Shown here piece by piece: positions 28,423 to 36,527 of a DNA stretch of 64,000 nt. The DNA comes from Coriobacteriaceae bacterium (lineage in GTDB: Bacteria; Actinomycetota; Coriobacteriia; Coriobacteriales; Coriobacteriaceae), in NCBI GenBank assembly GCA_025757745.1, contig CP107217.1:1116001-1180000 (forward strand), given 5' to 3'. Numbering within the stretch: position 1 is the first letter of the stretch; every line of letters starts with the position of its first letter. Below the pieces are notes generated by a model. That model saw only the letters and a list, made by a program, of their open reading frames with translations, did no database searches and was not told the origin of the DNA. The position numbers were made by a program, and so were the translations under genes.

Positions 28423-28460
28423 CAAAGGCCACTCGGAAGTTACCGGGTGGCCTTTGTTGT
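28423..28460 (+). terminator. ffh terminator
   Basis: CAAAGGCCACTCGG pairs with CCGGGTGGCCTTTG (one G-T pair) around AAGTTA, then TTGTTGG. It lies 25 bases after the ffh stop and before the convergent regulator gene, for which it may also serve. Confidence 0.75.
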
Positions 28461-28518
28461 TGGCTTTGATAGTTGGGCTGCGTTCAGTGTCGCGCCCCGA
28501 GCTCGCGGTGCCGTGCCG

Positions 28519-29283
28519 TTAGTGGCAGCCGCAGCCCTCGTGGCCCTCGTGCTCGTGATGGCCGTGGCAACTGCAGGACTCGCCATGTTCGTGGGCGTGG
28601 TCGTGGTCATGGCCGTGGCAGTCGCAGGTGGCCTCGCCGGTCTGCGCGAGCGTACCGGCAATGAGGGCTTCGACGCAAGCGTCGCAGTTGCCCTGGGCTC
28701 CTGCATAGACCGTGATGCCGGCCTGGGCGAGCGCGTTGATGGCGCCGCCGCCGATGCCGCCGCAGATGAGCGTGTCAACGCCACCGTTGGCAAGCAGGCC
28801 CGCCAAGGCGCCGTGGCCGGTGCCACCGGTGTTTACGACCTGCTCGTTGAGCACCTTGCCATCCTGGATGTCGTAGATCTTGAACTGTTCGCTGCGGCCA
28901 AAGTGCATAAAGATATTGCCGTCGTCGTACGTCGTTGCCACCCTCATGGTGTCGACCTCCTTTGCTGGCCATGCGGCCGTCGTCGTGGTGATGGGGGAAT
29001 ACGCGATGTTGCCGCCTTCGATGACAATCGCCCGTCCATTGACCAGCGCGTTTGCCACCTTGCGATGTGCGCGGCTGCAGATGGCCGCCACGGTGGCGCG
29101 AGCGATACCCATTTGTTGGGCGACTGCCTCCTGATTGAGTCCTTCCAGGTCGCACAGTCGCAGGACCTCGAGTTCGTCGACCGTCATGTCGATGGCATCT
29201 CCGCTGGCAAGGCCGTCGGGGGTAAAACCGCGATATTCGGGGATGATCCCAACGCGGCGCAATTTTTCTCGTCTTCCTGCCAT
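28519..29283 (-). CDS. DUF134 DNA-binding domain fused to a NifX/NifB-type cofactor-binding domain, His/Cys-rich tail
   Basis: 254 residues in three parts. Residues 1-93 are a DUF134 helix-turn-helix domain (TVDELEVLRLCDLEGLNQEAVAQQMGIARATV). Residues 113-215 are a dinitrogenase iron-molybdenum cofactor domain (VATTYDDGNIFMHFGRSEQF, ICGGIGGGAINAL). Residues 220-254 contain 12 His and 6 Cys. It is probably a metal- or Fe-S-linked transcription regulator. Inside the frame, AAAGGAGGT (28955-28963) stands 7 bases before an ATG at 28947, so a 142-residue NifX-only product may also be made. It is divergent from thyA, with paired operators between them. Confidence 0.85.
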   Translation of the reverse strand: MAGRREKLRRVGIIPEYRGFTPDGLASGDAIDMTVDELEVLRLCDLEGLNQEAVAQQMGIARATVAAICSRAHRKVANALVNGRAIVIEGGNIAYSPITTTTAAWPAKEVDTMRVATTYDDGNIFMHFGRSEQFKIYDIQDGKVLNEQVVNTGGTGHGALAGLLANGGVDTLICGGIGGGAINALAQAGITVYAGAQGNCDACVEALIAGTLAQTGEATCDCHGHDHDHAHEHGESCSCHGHHEHEGHEGCGCH

Positions 29284-29297
29284 TCACTCTCCTTATC

Positions 29298-29309
29298 TGA
29301 CATATGTCA
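29298..29309. promoter_or_regulatory. Palindromic operator copy 1 (TGACATATGTCA)
   Basis: A perfect 12-bp palindrome 15 bases before the DUF134-NifX start codon, placed at the expected transcription start of that gene. A one-mismatch copy lies 53 bases away at 29351-29362. Confidence 0.7.
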
Positions 29310-29314
29310 ACAAT

Positions 29315-29342
29315 AGAATATCGAACGTGCGGATATGCGCAA
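29315..29342 (-). promoter_or_regulatory. Promoter of the DUF134-NifX gene
   Basis: On the minus strand TTGCGC (29342-29337), 16 bases, TATTCT (29320-29315). It lies between the two palindromic boxes, which suggests repression by a protein bound at both. Confidence 0.5.
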
Positions 29343-29350
29343 GGAATTTC

Positions 29351-29362
29351 TGGCATATGTCA
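29351..29362. promoter_or_regulatory. Palindromic operator copy 2 (TGGCATATGTCA)
   Basis: It differs from copy 1 by one base. The centres are 53 bp apart, close to five turns of B-DNA, so two dimers would lie on the same face. It is upstream of the DUF134 -35 box and upstream of the thyA promoter region. Confidence 0.7.
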
Positions 29363-29386
29363 GAAAATGAGGGCTTATGTTTGGGC

Positions 29387-29415
29387 TGTGGGGTCGCGTG
29401 CGCCTAGGCTACAAT
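29387..29415 (+). promoter_or_regulatory. Possible thyA promoter
   Basis: TACAAT at 29410-29415 is a good -10 box; 17 bases upstream TGTGGG is a poor -35. It is the best candidate before thyA. Confidence 0.4.
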
Positions 29416-29449
29416 GAATTTCGCTTATAGGCGACTGACAGGAGGGTCA

Positions 29450-30298
29450 ATGAGCAAGGCTGATCAACAGTTTGTAACCATGTGCCGCGATATCTTGGAC
29501 CATGGCACCACCACCGAGGGCCAAAAGGTCCGACCGGTGTGGGAGGACGGCACCCCTGCCTATACCATTAAAAACTTTGGCGTTACGGCTCGCTACGACC
29601 TGCGTGAGGAGTTTCCCGCGCTCACACTGCGTCGCACGGCGCTTAAGTCTGCCATGGACGAGATCTTGTGGATCTATCAAAAGAAGTCAAATAACGTCCG
29701 CGACCTCAACAGCCATATTTGGGATGAGTGGGCCGACGAGACTGGCTCCATCGGCAAGGCCTACGGGTACCAGATTGGGCAGAAAAGCCATTATGCCGAG
29801 GGTGACTTTGACCAGATGGACCGCGTGCTGTACGACCTTAAGAACACGCCGTACAGCCGCCGCATCATGACCAACACGTACGTGTTTAGCGACCTGTCCG
29901 AAATGCACCTGTATCCGTGCGCGTACAGCGTGACCTATAACGTCACGCAGCGCCCGCAGGACGATAAACCCACACTCAACATGATTCTCAACCAGCGCAG
30001 CCAGGACATTTTAGCCGCCAACAACTGGAATGTGTGCCAGTACGCCATTTTGCTGATGATGGTCGCGCAGTCGGTCGATATGATTCCCGGTGAGCTGCTG
30101 CATGTGATTGCCGATGCCCACATTTACGACCGTCATGTCGATATTGTCCGTGAACTTATCGAGCGTCCGCAGTTTGCGGCGCCCAAGGTAACGCTTAACC
30201 CCGACGTGCACGATTTCTATGCGTTTACGACCGATGACCTCATCGTCGAGGGCTACGAGCACGGCCCGCAGGTCAAGAACATTCCCATTGCGGTGTAG
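29450..30298 (+). CDS. thyA: Thymidylate synthase (Bacillus ThyA-like)
   Basis: 282 residues. The ATG 29450 is preceded by CAGGAGGG. The sequence follows the B. subtilis ThyA type: VRPVWEDGTPAYTIKNFGV, LWIYQKKSNNVRDLN, IGKAYGYQIG, then the nucleophile Cys in YPCAYS, NQRSQDI and DAHIYDRHVD. It methylates dUMP to dTMP using methylene-tetrahydrofolate and produces dihydrofolate, which the next gene (folA) recycles. Confidence 0.93.
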   Translation: MSKADQQFVTMCRDILDHGTTTEGQKVRPVWEDGTPAYTIKNFGVTARYDLREEFPALTLRRTALKSAMDEILWIYQKKSNNVRDLNSHIWDEWADETGSIGKAYGYQIGQKSHYAEGDFDQMDRVLYDLKNTPYSRRIMTNTYVFSDLSEMHLYPCAYSVTYNVTQRPQDDKPTLNMILNQRSQDILAANNWNVCQYAILLMMVAQSVDMIPGELLHVIADAHIYDRHVDIVRELIERPQFAAPKVTLNPDVHDFYAFTTDDLIVEGYEHGPQVKNIPIAV

Positions 30299-30307
30299 GT
30301 GGCGCTC

Positions 30308-30826
30308 ATGACGTGTAAGCTTTCTGCCATCGTCGCCGTGTGTGACGACTGGGGCATTGGATGTGAGGGCGACATGGTGGTTTCCAATCGCGCCGACATG
30401 CGCCATTTTGTGGCCTGCACCAAGGGTTGCCCGGTCATTATGGGGCGCAAGACGCTACTGAGTTTTCCTGGTGGGCGTCCGCTCAAAAACCGCCGCAATA
30501 TCGTGCTCACCCGCGACGAGAGCTTTGCTCCCGAGGGCGTCGACGTGGTGCATAGCATCGACGAGGCGCTCGCTGCGGTTGCCGATGAGCCCGTTGCGTG
30601 GGTGATCGGCGGCGGCGATGTCTATCGGCAATTTTTGCCGTACTGCGTGGAGGCCGAGGTCACGCATAACCACTGCGTCCATCCCGTGGACACGTATTTT
30701 CCCAATTTGGATGCCGATCCTGCATGGGAAGTTTCGCGGGCTGGCGGGGTTGCCACGATTGCCGCGGGTGAGGGCGACGAAGGTGTCGATTATGAGTTCG
30801 TGACGTATCGTCGCGTTGGGGCGTAA
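30308..30826 (+). CDS. folA: Dihydrofolate reductase
   Basis: 172 residues from ATG 30308; a GTG at 30299 directly after the thyA stop is the alternative. Family motifs are SAIVAVCDDWGIGCEGDM, VIMGRKTLLSFPGGRPLKNRRNIVLTRD and AWVIGGGDVYRQFLP. It reduces dihydrofolate to tetrahydrofolate with NADPH. It is coupled to thyA, completing the thymidylate cycle. Confidence 0.95.
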   Translation: MTCKLSAIVAVCDDWGIGCEGDMVVSNRADMRHFVACTKGCPVIMGRKTLLSFPGGRPLKNRRNIVLTRDESFAPEGVDVVHSIDEALAAVADEPVAWVIGGGDVYRQFLPYCVEAEVTHNHCVHPVDTYFPNLDADPAWEVSRAGGVATIAAGEGDEGVDYEFVTYRRVGA

Positions 30827-30935
30827 ATCGCCTGGCGCGAACGGTATCATCGGGTTGATTGAATGCATGGGGCGGCGCTTAGCGTCGCCTCGTTTGGTAT
30901 AGATGTGCTGTAAAGAAGGGTGCGGGCAGGCTGCT

Positions 30936-31850
30936 ATGACTGATGCCGTTGAGGTTCTGCGAATTGATTCGCTCGAGGACGAGCGGCTCGATGCCTACGT
31001 GCGACTGACCGAGCGCGAGCTGCGCTGCGTGCTGGAGCCGCAAAAGGGCATCTTTATCGCCGAGAGTGCCAAGGTTATTGAGCGCGCGGTGCGTGCCAGA
31101 TACGAGCCGGTGAGCTTTCTTTTGGGCGAACGCTGGCTCGACCAGATGACGCCGCTGTTTGAGCGCCTGGTTGTGCGCGAGGGCGCAGGTCCGGTTCCTG
31201 TGTTCGTGGCTTCCATGGAACTCATGGAGCAGCTGACGGGCTTTAACGTGACGCGCGGTGCGCTCGCGGCGTTTCGTCGCCCGCGACAGATTCCGGTTGA
31301 TGAGTTCTTGGGTGGCGTCGTCGAGGCGGCGGGGGAGCGCCCGGTGCGCGTGTGCGTGCTCGAGGGTATTGTCGACCACACGAACGTGGGTGCGATTTTC
31401 CGCTCGGCCGCCGCGCTCAATGTCGACGGTATTTTGGTCAGTCCGACGTGCTGCGACCCGCTGTACCGTCGCTCGGCCCGCGTGAGCATGGGCACGGTGT
31501 TTCAGGTGCCGTGGACGCGTATTGGCAGCGAGGCTCGTGTGTGGCCGCACGATGGCCTGGCGGCACTGCACGAAGCCGGTTTTTCGTGCGCTGCGATGGC
31601 GCTGACGGACGACTCCGTTTCGCTGGACGATCCCGCGCTCCAGGAGATTGACCGCCTGGCAATCTTTATGGGCACCGAGGGTGCTGGCCTGGGCGCCAAG
31701 ACCATCGCGGGCTGCGACCGGGCCGTGCGCATTCCGATGGCGCACGGGGTCGATTCGCTCAACGTGGCCGCGGCGAGTGCCGTCGCCTTTTGGCAGCTGT
31801 GCCCGCATGTGAGCAATGAGTATCACTACCAGCCGAGTTTGTATCACTAG
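30936..31850 (+). CDS. SpoU/TrmH-type RNA 2'-O-methyltransferase
   Basis: 304 residues. The N-terminal part resembles the substrate-binding domain of TsnR/RlmB enzymes. The SPOUT domain carries motif 1 (LEGIVDHTNVGAIFRSAAALNVDGIL), motif 2 (IFMGTEGAGLG) and motif 3 (IPMAHGVDSLNVAAASAVAFW), which together build the SAM-binding knot. The target is probably rRNA but cannot be told from sequence. ATG 30936 was chosen; an in-frame ATG at 30903 would add a Cys-rich 11-residue leader. Confidence 0.9.
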   Translation: MTDAVEVLRIDSLEDERLDAYVRLTERELRCVLEPQKGIFIAESAKVIERAVRARYEPVSFLLGERWLDQMTPLFERLVVREGAGPVPVFVASMELMEQLTGFNVTRGALAAFRRPRQIPVDEFLGGVVEAAGERPVRVCVLEGIVDHTNVGAIFRSAAALNVDGILVSPTCCDPLYRRSARVSMGTVFQVPWTRIGSEARVWPHDGLAALHEAGFSCAAMALTDDSVSLDDPALQEIDRLAIFMGTEGAGLGAKTIAGCDRAVRIPMAHGVDSLNVAAASAVAFWQLCPHVSNEYHYQPSLYH

Positions 31851-31975
31851 CCGGGTGTGATATCCGAGTCGTGCCACGGGGGTGTTTCTATTATCTTCGC
31901 TTGGTGCTAGGCTGGTCATGAGTGTAACTTTTATCAGCTGGTTTGTCGGTTGACGTACGCTAGTGGGGAGGGCGT

Positions 31976-33325
31976 GTGGCTAAGAAATCTACGGCTATCG
32001 ATGTAACGCAGGGCGTTATTTGGCATCAGCTGCTGTCGCTGTGCGTCCCCATCTTCTTTAGTTCGTTCTTTCAGCAGGCATACACGCTTATTGGTACCTA
32101 TATCGTCGGTCAGTTTGGCGGCAAGCTCGCGCTGGGTGGCATTCAAGCCACGATGGTGCTCACCGAGCTCTGCATTGGCTTTTGCGTTGGCGTCGGCGCC
32201 GGCTGCGCGGTCATTACCGGTCAGTATTTTGGCCAGCACGATGATGAGCGATTGAGTCGTTCGGTCCATACGGCCATGACGCTCGCGCTGGTGGGCGGTA
32301 TCGTTTTCTCGATTCTTGGCATAGTGTTCGTTGAGCCCATGCTGGTACTTATGAACACGCCGCATGAACTATTGGCCGAGGGCGTGGCCTATGCTCGTTG
32401 CTATTTTGCCGCCATGGTTGCGGCACTGCTGCTCAATATGGGAACGGCACTGCTGCGCGCCGTGGGCGACACACGCGGTCCTGCTGTGATCATCGCTTCC
32501 GGCTGCCTTGTTAATGCGGCGCTGGACGTCATCTTCGTTGCCGTGCTTCATATGGAGGCTCTGGGCTGCGGCATCGCGGTGGCGCTGACCATTTGCTCCA
32601 ACGCCACGATGATCGTGATTCGCATGATGCACGCACCGGGTGCGTGGCGGCTTTCATTGTCCAAACTTGGCATTGATCCTGGCATTTGTAAGAGCATGAT
32701 CTCGTGTGGTCTGCCGCTTGGCTTTCAGTCTGCTGCGTATTCGATTTCCAACGTTTTGATTCAGGTGTCGGTCAACTCGTTTGGCGCCGATGTCACTACG
32801 GCGTGGGGTCTTTCGGGCCGCTTAGATGGCATTGTCTGGATGGTTACCGAGGCGCTCGGCGTGTCGATCACCACGTTCTCGGCACAGAACTTTGGCGCGC
32901 GCAACTACGAGCGCATGCGCAAGGGCTACCATACGTCGCTCGTGCTGTCGTTTATGCTCATTGGTGGCCTGTCAGCCGTGCTGCTGGTGTTCTCGGGTCC
33001 GTTGTCGCGTCTGTTTGTCGACGATGCTTCGATTTCGGCGTACACCACGACGATTCTTCATTTCATCGCGCCGTTCTACGCGATTTTCTCGATTATCGAA
33101 AACGCGTCGGGCTCCATTCGCGGTGCCGGCGTGAGCTTGCAGCCCATGCTACTCACGATTTTTGGCACCGTCGTGCTCAGGGTGATCTGGGTGTTTGCGA
33201 TCATGCCGTTTGATCCGTCTCTTGAGCACCTGCTGCTGGTTTACCCCGTAACTTGGCTCATCACGGCCACGATGTTTACCATCTACCACCACAGCGGCAA
33301 CTGGCTCGGCCGCGCCACCGCCTAA
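31976..33325 (+). CDS. MATE family efflux transporter
   Basis: A 449-residue membrane protein with about 12 hydrophobic segments in two homologous halves (first half to about 220; second beginning ISCGLPLGFQSAAYSISNVLIQ). The N-terminal PIFFSSFFQQAYTLIGTYIVG matches MATE transporters, which export drugs or metabolites using a Na+ or H+ gradient. The start is GTG. The TAA stop is the first codon of the inverted repeat 33323-33412. The substrate is unknown. Confidence 0.9.
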   Translation: MAKKSTAIDVTQGVIWHQLLSLCVPIFFSSFFQQAYTLIGTYIVGQFGGKLALGGIQATMVLTELCIGFCVGVGAGCAVITGQYFGQHDDERLSRSVHTAMTLALVGGIVFSILGIVFVEPMLVLMNTPHELLAEGVAYARCYFAAMVAALLLNMGTALLRAVGDTRGPAVIIASGCLVNAALDVIFVAVLHMEALGCGIAVALTICSNATMIVIRMMHAPGAWRLSLSKLGIDPGICKSMISCGLPLGFQSAAYSISNVLIQVSVNSFGADVTTAWGLSGRLDGIVWMVTEALGVSITTFSAQNFGARNYERMRKGYHTSLVLSFMLIGGLSAVLLVFSGPLSRLFVDDASISAYTTTILHFIAPFYAIFSIIENASGSIRGAGVSLQPMLLTIFGTVVLRVIWVFAIMPFDPSLEHLLLVYPVTWLITATMFTIYHHSGNWLGRATA

Positions 33326-33412
33326 TGATCCGTAGGGGACGGAGGAAAACGGATCCTGGGCCCGGCGATAAGGCGAATTGATCCGTTTTCCTCCGTCCCC
33401 TTTGGATCATTA
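33323..33412. repeat. 90-bp inverted repeat joining two convergent genes
   Basis: Arms 33323-33355 and 33380-33412 match at 31 of 33 positions (core AGGGGACGGAGGAAAACGGATC) around a 24-base loop. The outer TAA of each arm is the stop codon of the MATE gene (33323-33325) and of cobO on the other strand (33412-33410). It resembles a REP-like or miniature mobile element and can form a strong bidirectional hairpin. Confidence 0.85.
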
Positions 33413-33895
33413 GTATTCGATGCCTTGGCGGGCTAGGAGGCCTTCGTCGAAGTAGTGTTTGATGGGGCGCATTTCGGTGACCAGGTCGGCAAGATCGGCC
33501 AGTGGCAGCAGACCTCGGCCGGTGAGCACGAGCTCCGTGGTGGCGGGCTTTATCGCGATCAACGCTTCGACATCCTTGCGCGTCACGAAGCCGCGGCGCA
33601 TGGCTTCTCCTAGCTCATCCAGGATGAGCACGTCGACCTGCGAGATCTGTTCGCGTGCAAGTTCCATGATCTGCTCGGCGCAAGCCTCGGGTGTGTCGCG
33701 ATCGGCCTGTATAATGCGCAGTCCCAGGCGCGGCGCGGCATCGTGTTCGGCGCAGTGCAGCTTCTTGGCAAACTGCAGCATGAGCACGTCGAGCCCATAA
33801 CCCGTGGCGCGCATCGCCAGTCCCAGCGCAGCCGTGGTTTTGCCCTTGCCGTCGCCCGTATAGATTTGAACCTTGCCGACTTCCAGTGATGCCAT
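33410..33895 (-). CDS. cobO: Cob(I)yrinic acid a,c-diamide adenosyltransferase
   Basis: A 161-residue CobO/BtuR-type enzyme. Walker A GDGKGKTTAALGLAMR (about residues 15-30), LILDELGEAMRRG and the C-terminal ARQGIEY are typical. It transfers the adenosyl group of ATP to the cobalt of corrinoids. No other cobalamin genes are in the window, so it may serve corrinoid salvage. Its stop codon lies in the inverted repeat shared with the MATE gene. Confidence 0.93.
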   Translation of the reverse strand: MASLEVGKVQIYTGDGKGKTTAALGLAMRATGYGLDVLMLQFAKKLHCAEHDAAPRLGLRIIQADRDTPEACAEQIMELAREQISQVDVLILDELGEAMRRGFVTRKDVEALIAIKPATTELVLTGRGLLPLADLADLVTEMRPIKHYFDEGLLARQGIEY

Positions 33896-33987
33896 CTCTG
33901 TCCTTTCGTGCCCGGCGTCGGTTTATCGCCGTCCGGGTTGGGTATTCTAGATAGCATTATCAACCCCAGTAGATGGAGTTCAAGCAG

Positions 33988-35880
33988 ATGGAGATGGATG
34001 ACAACAAACGTAGACGGAATATGATCCTCTACGTGCTCATCGCCTTCGTCGTCTACCTCGTGCTCTCGACCGTTCTGTTCCCCAACATCGGTCACACGCA
34101 GCAGATTACGAAGACCGATTACTCGACGTTTGTCAAAGCGCTCGATAAGAAGAGTGTCGACAAGGTCGAGTACAATACCGACGATTACACCATTTATTAC
34201 ACCAAGAAGGGCGAGGACGAGAACATCGCCTACAAGACGACCGGTGTGCCGAATGACGCGGGCTTTACCGATCGTGTGCTTGAATCCGGTGCGTCCCTGG
34301 AGTCGGTCGTTCCCGATAAAAACTCGGGTCTGATGACCTACTACCTGCTTACGCTTATTCTTCCCATGGCCATCTTCTTCCTGATCGGTTGGTGGCTCAA
34401 CCGCCGTATGAAGAAGGCTATGGGCGATGACGGCCCGTCGATGAACTTTGGCGGCGGTGGCTTTGGCGGCGGTGGACTGGGTAAGTCCGGCGCTCGCGTT
34501 ATCGCCTCCAAGGATGTGGGCGTGACCTTTAAGGATGTCGCTGGCCAGGAAGAGGCCAAGGAATCCCTCAAGGAGGTCGTCGACTTTCTGGAGAAGCCGC
34601 AGCGCTACGAGGAAATTGGAGCCAAGCTGCCGCGCGGTGCTCTCCTTGTTGGCCCTCCGGGTACCGGTAAAACCCTGCTCGCCAAGGCTGTTGCCGGCGA
34701 GGCGGGCGTGCCGTTCTTTAGCATTTCGGGTTCTGAGTTCGTCGAGATGTTCGTCGGCCGTGGCGCCGCCAAGGTCCGCGATCTGTTTAAGCAGGCCAAG
34801 GAAAAGGCCCCGTGCATCGTCTTTATCGACGAGATCGATACCATCGGCAAAAAGCGCGATGGCGGCGGCTTTAGCGGCAACGACGAGCGCGAGCAGACGC
34901 TCAACCAGCTGCTGACCGAGATGGACGGCTTCGATAACCACAAGGGTATCGTCGTCCTCGCTGCCACCAATCGTCCCGACAGCCTCGATCCCGCCCTGCT
35001 GCGCCCCGGTCGTTTTGATCGCCGCATCCCCGTTGAGCTGCCCGATCTGACCGGCCGCAAGAACATTCTTGAGCTGCATGCCAAGAGCGTGAAGACGGAG
35101 CCGCCGATTGACCTGACCGCGATTGCCCGCGCCACGCCCGGCGCCTCGGGTGCCGACCTGGCCAACATTATCAATGAGGGCGCCCTGCGCGCGGTCCGCG
35201 AAGGTCGCAAGCGAGCGACCCAGGACGACTTTGAGGAGTCGGTGGAGGTCGTCATTGCCGGTCAGCAGCGTAAGTCCACGGTGCTGTCCGACCACGAGAA
35301 GCAGGTCGTTTCCTACCACGAGATCGGCCATGCTATCGTCGCAGCCCGCCAGAAGGGCTCTGCGCCGGTCACCAAGATCACCATCGTGCCGCGCACGAGC
35401 GGTGCTCTGGGCTACACCATGCAGGTCGAGGAGGATGAGCGCTTCCTGACCACGCGCCAGGAGGTGCTGGACAAGCTCGCTGTCTACTGCGGCGGACGCG
35501 CCGCCGAGGAGCTCATCTTTGGCGAGATGACGACCGGCGCAGCCAACGATATCGAGCAAGCAACCAAGCTCGCCCGCAACATGGTGACGCGCTTTGGTAT
35601 GTCCGATGAGTTTGGCATGATGGCGCTCGGTACTGTCCAAAATGCGTACCTCAACCAGGATACGTCGCTCACCTGCGCCCCCGGTACGGCCGAGCGCGTG
35701 GACGCAATTGTCGCCAAGCTGATCGAGGATGCGCACGACCGCGCCCTGCAGATCCTGAAGGAGAACAAGTTTAAGCTCCATGAGCTGGCTCGTTATCTGT
35801 ACAAGAAGGAGACGATCACGGGCGAGGAGTTTATGAATCTCCTCACGCGCGAGAATCCGCTGATGCCTAAGCAGCAGTAG
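33988..35880 (+). CDS. ftsH: ATP-dependent zinc metalloprotease FtsH
   Basis: 630 residues from ATG 33988 (GGAG 9 bases upstream); an in-frame ATG at 33973 would add five residues. Two membrane segments (about 12-32 and 115-135) enclose a periplasmic-side domain. A Gly-rich stretch leads to the AAA module with GPPGTGKT, FIDEIDTIG and the second region of homology, then the peptidase motif HEIGHAIV. It degrades membrane and regulatory proteins. A terminator follows. Confidence 0.96.
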   Translation: MEMDDNKRRRNMILYVLIAFVVYLVLSTVLFPNIGHTQQITKTDYSTFVKALDKKSVDKVEYNTDDYTIYYTKKGEDENIAYKTTGVPNDAGFTDRVLESGASLESVVPDKNSGLMTYYLLTLILPMAIFFLIGWWLNRRMKKAMGDDGPSMNFGGGGFGGGGLGKSGARVIASKDVGVTFKDVAGQEEAKESLKEVVDFLEKPQRYEEIGAKLPRGALLVGPPGTGKTLLAKAVAGEAGVPFFSISGSEFVEMFVGRGAAKVRDLFKQAKEKAPCIVFIDEIDTIGKKRDGGGFSGNDEREQTLNQLLTEMDGFDNHKGIVVLAATNRPDSLDPALLRPGRFDRRIPVELPDLTGRKNILELHAKSVKTEPPIDLTAIARATPGASGADLANIINEGALRAVREGRKRATQDDFEESVEVVIAGQQRKSTVLSDHEKQVVSYHEIGHAIVAARQKGSAPVTKITIVPRTSGALGYTMQVEEDERFLTTRQEVLDKLAVYCGGRAAEELIFGEMTTGAANDIEQATKLARNMVTRFGMSDEFGMMALGTVQNAYLNQDTSLTCAPGTAERVDAIVAKLIEDAHDRALQILKENKFKLHELARYLYKKETITGEEFMNLLTRENPLMPKQQ

Positions 35881-35907
35881 CGTTGCATTCGGGTCAGTAA
35901 ATATCGA

Positions 35908-35945
35908 CGCCCCATTTGAGTGCCTATCTCAAATGGGGCGTTTTG
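35908..35945 (+). terminator. ftsH terminator
   Basis: CGCCCCATTTGAG pairs perfectly with CTCAAATGGGGCG around a 7-base loop, then TTTTGC. It lies 27 bases after ftsH and just before the DUF523 gene. Confidence 0.9.
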
Positions 35946-35961
35946 CTTGGGAGGGATATGT

Positions 35962-36453
35962 ATGAAGATCGTGGTGAGTGCCTGTTTGATGGGCGAGAGC
36001 TGCAAGTATAACGGCCTCGATAATTACCACCGCGCGTTGGTCGAGGCTTGCGAGCGTACGGGGACCGAGGTACTCTTGGTGTGCCCTGAGGTCTTTGGCG
36101 GCCTGCCCACGCCGCGCAAGCCGTCCGAGATTGTGAACGGCGAGGTCCGTACCTGCGAGGGTACCTCAGTCGATCGCGAGTTTCGCCAGGGTGCTCAGCG
36201 CGCGCTTGATATGTGCGAGCAGGCGGGCGGCCCGGAAGAGATCGCCGCGTGCATCCTGCAGGACCGCAGCCCCTCGTGCGGGGCGGGCCGTATCTACGAC
36301 GGCACCTTTAGTGGCACGCTCACTGCGGGCAACGGTGTTTTCGTCGACCTTCTACTCCGCCACGGTTACCGTGTGATTCCGGCTAGCGAGTTCGATCCCA
36401 GCATGTTGGAACATTGTCCACAGCACTCGAACCCAACACTTCCTCACGGGTGA
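35962..36453 (+). CDS. DUF523 family protein with a replaced C-terminus
   Basis: 163 residues. It has the DUF523 hallmarks: VVSACLMGESCKYNG at the N-terminus, CPEVFGGLPTPRKPSE, and CILQDRSPSCGAGRIYDG, with conserved Cys residues that suggest metal or Fe-S binding. Its function is not established. From about residue 145 (SMLEHCPQHSNPTLPHG) it departs from what is expected; this tail is encoded on the strand opposite the serine-recombinase remnant at 36383-36527. The ATG 35962 has GGGAGGG upstream. Confidence 0.82.
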   Translation: MKIVVSACLMGESCKYNGLDNYHRALVEACERTGTEVLLVCPEVFGGLPTPRKPSEIVNGEVRTCEGTSVDREFRQGAQRALDMCEQAGGPEEIAACILQDRSPSCGAGRIYDGTFSGTLTAGNGVFVDLLLRHGYRVIPASEFDPSMLEHCPQHSNPTLPHG

Positions 36454-36527
36454 CCGTTTTGGCATCATCCGTGAAGTTGATATTGAGTACGACCAGGTCA
36501 TCAAAGACGTAGACCGAGTTGACAGGC
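36383..36527 (-). pseudogene. Remnant of a serine recombinase C-terminus
   Basis: In the minus frame read from 36527 to the stop at 36383, the peptide has the pattern VNSVYVFDD-x-VVLNINF-x-DDAKTVTREEV. It resembles the extreme C-terminus of large serine recombinases of Firmicute transposons (a VN-x-I-Y-x-YDD-K-x-VLTFNY-KDGTKT-type ending). Nothing of the catalytic or DNA-binding domains is left. It overlaps the last ~70 bases of the DUF523 gene in antisense. The homology is judged by eye. Confidence 0.55.
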
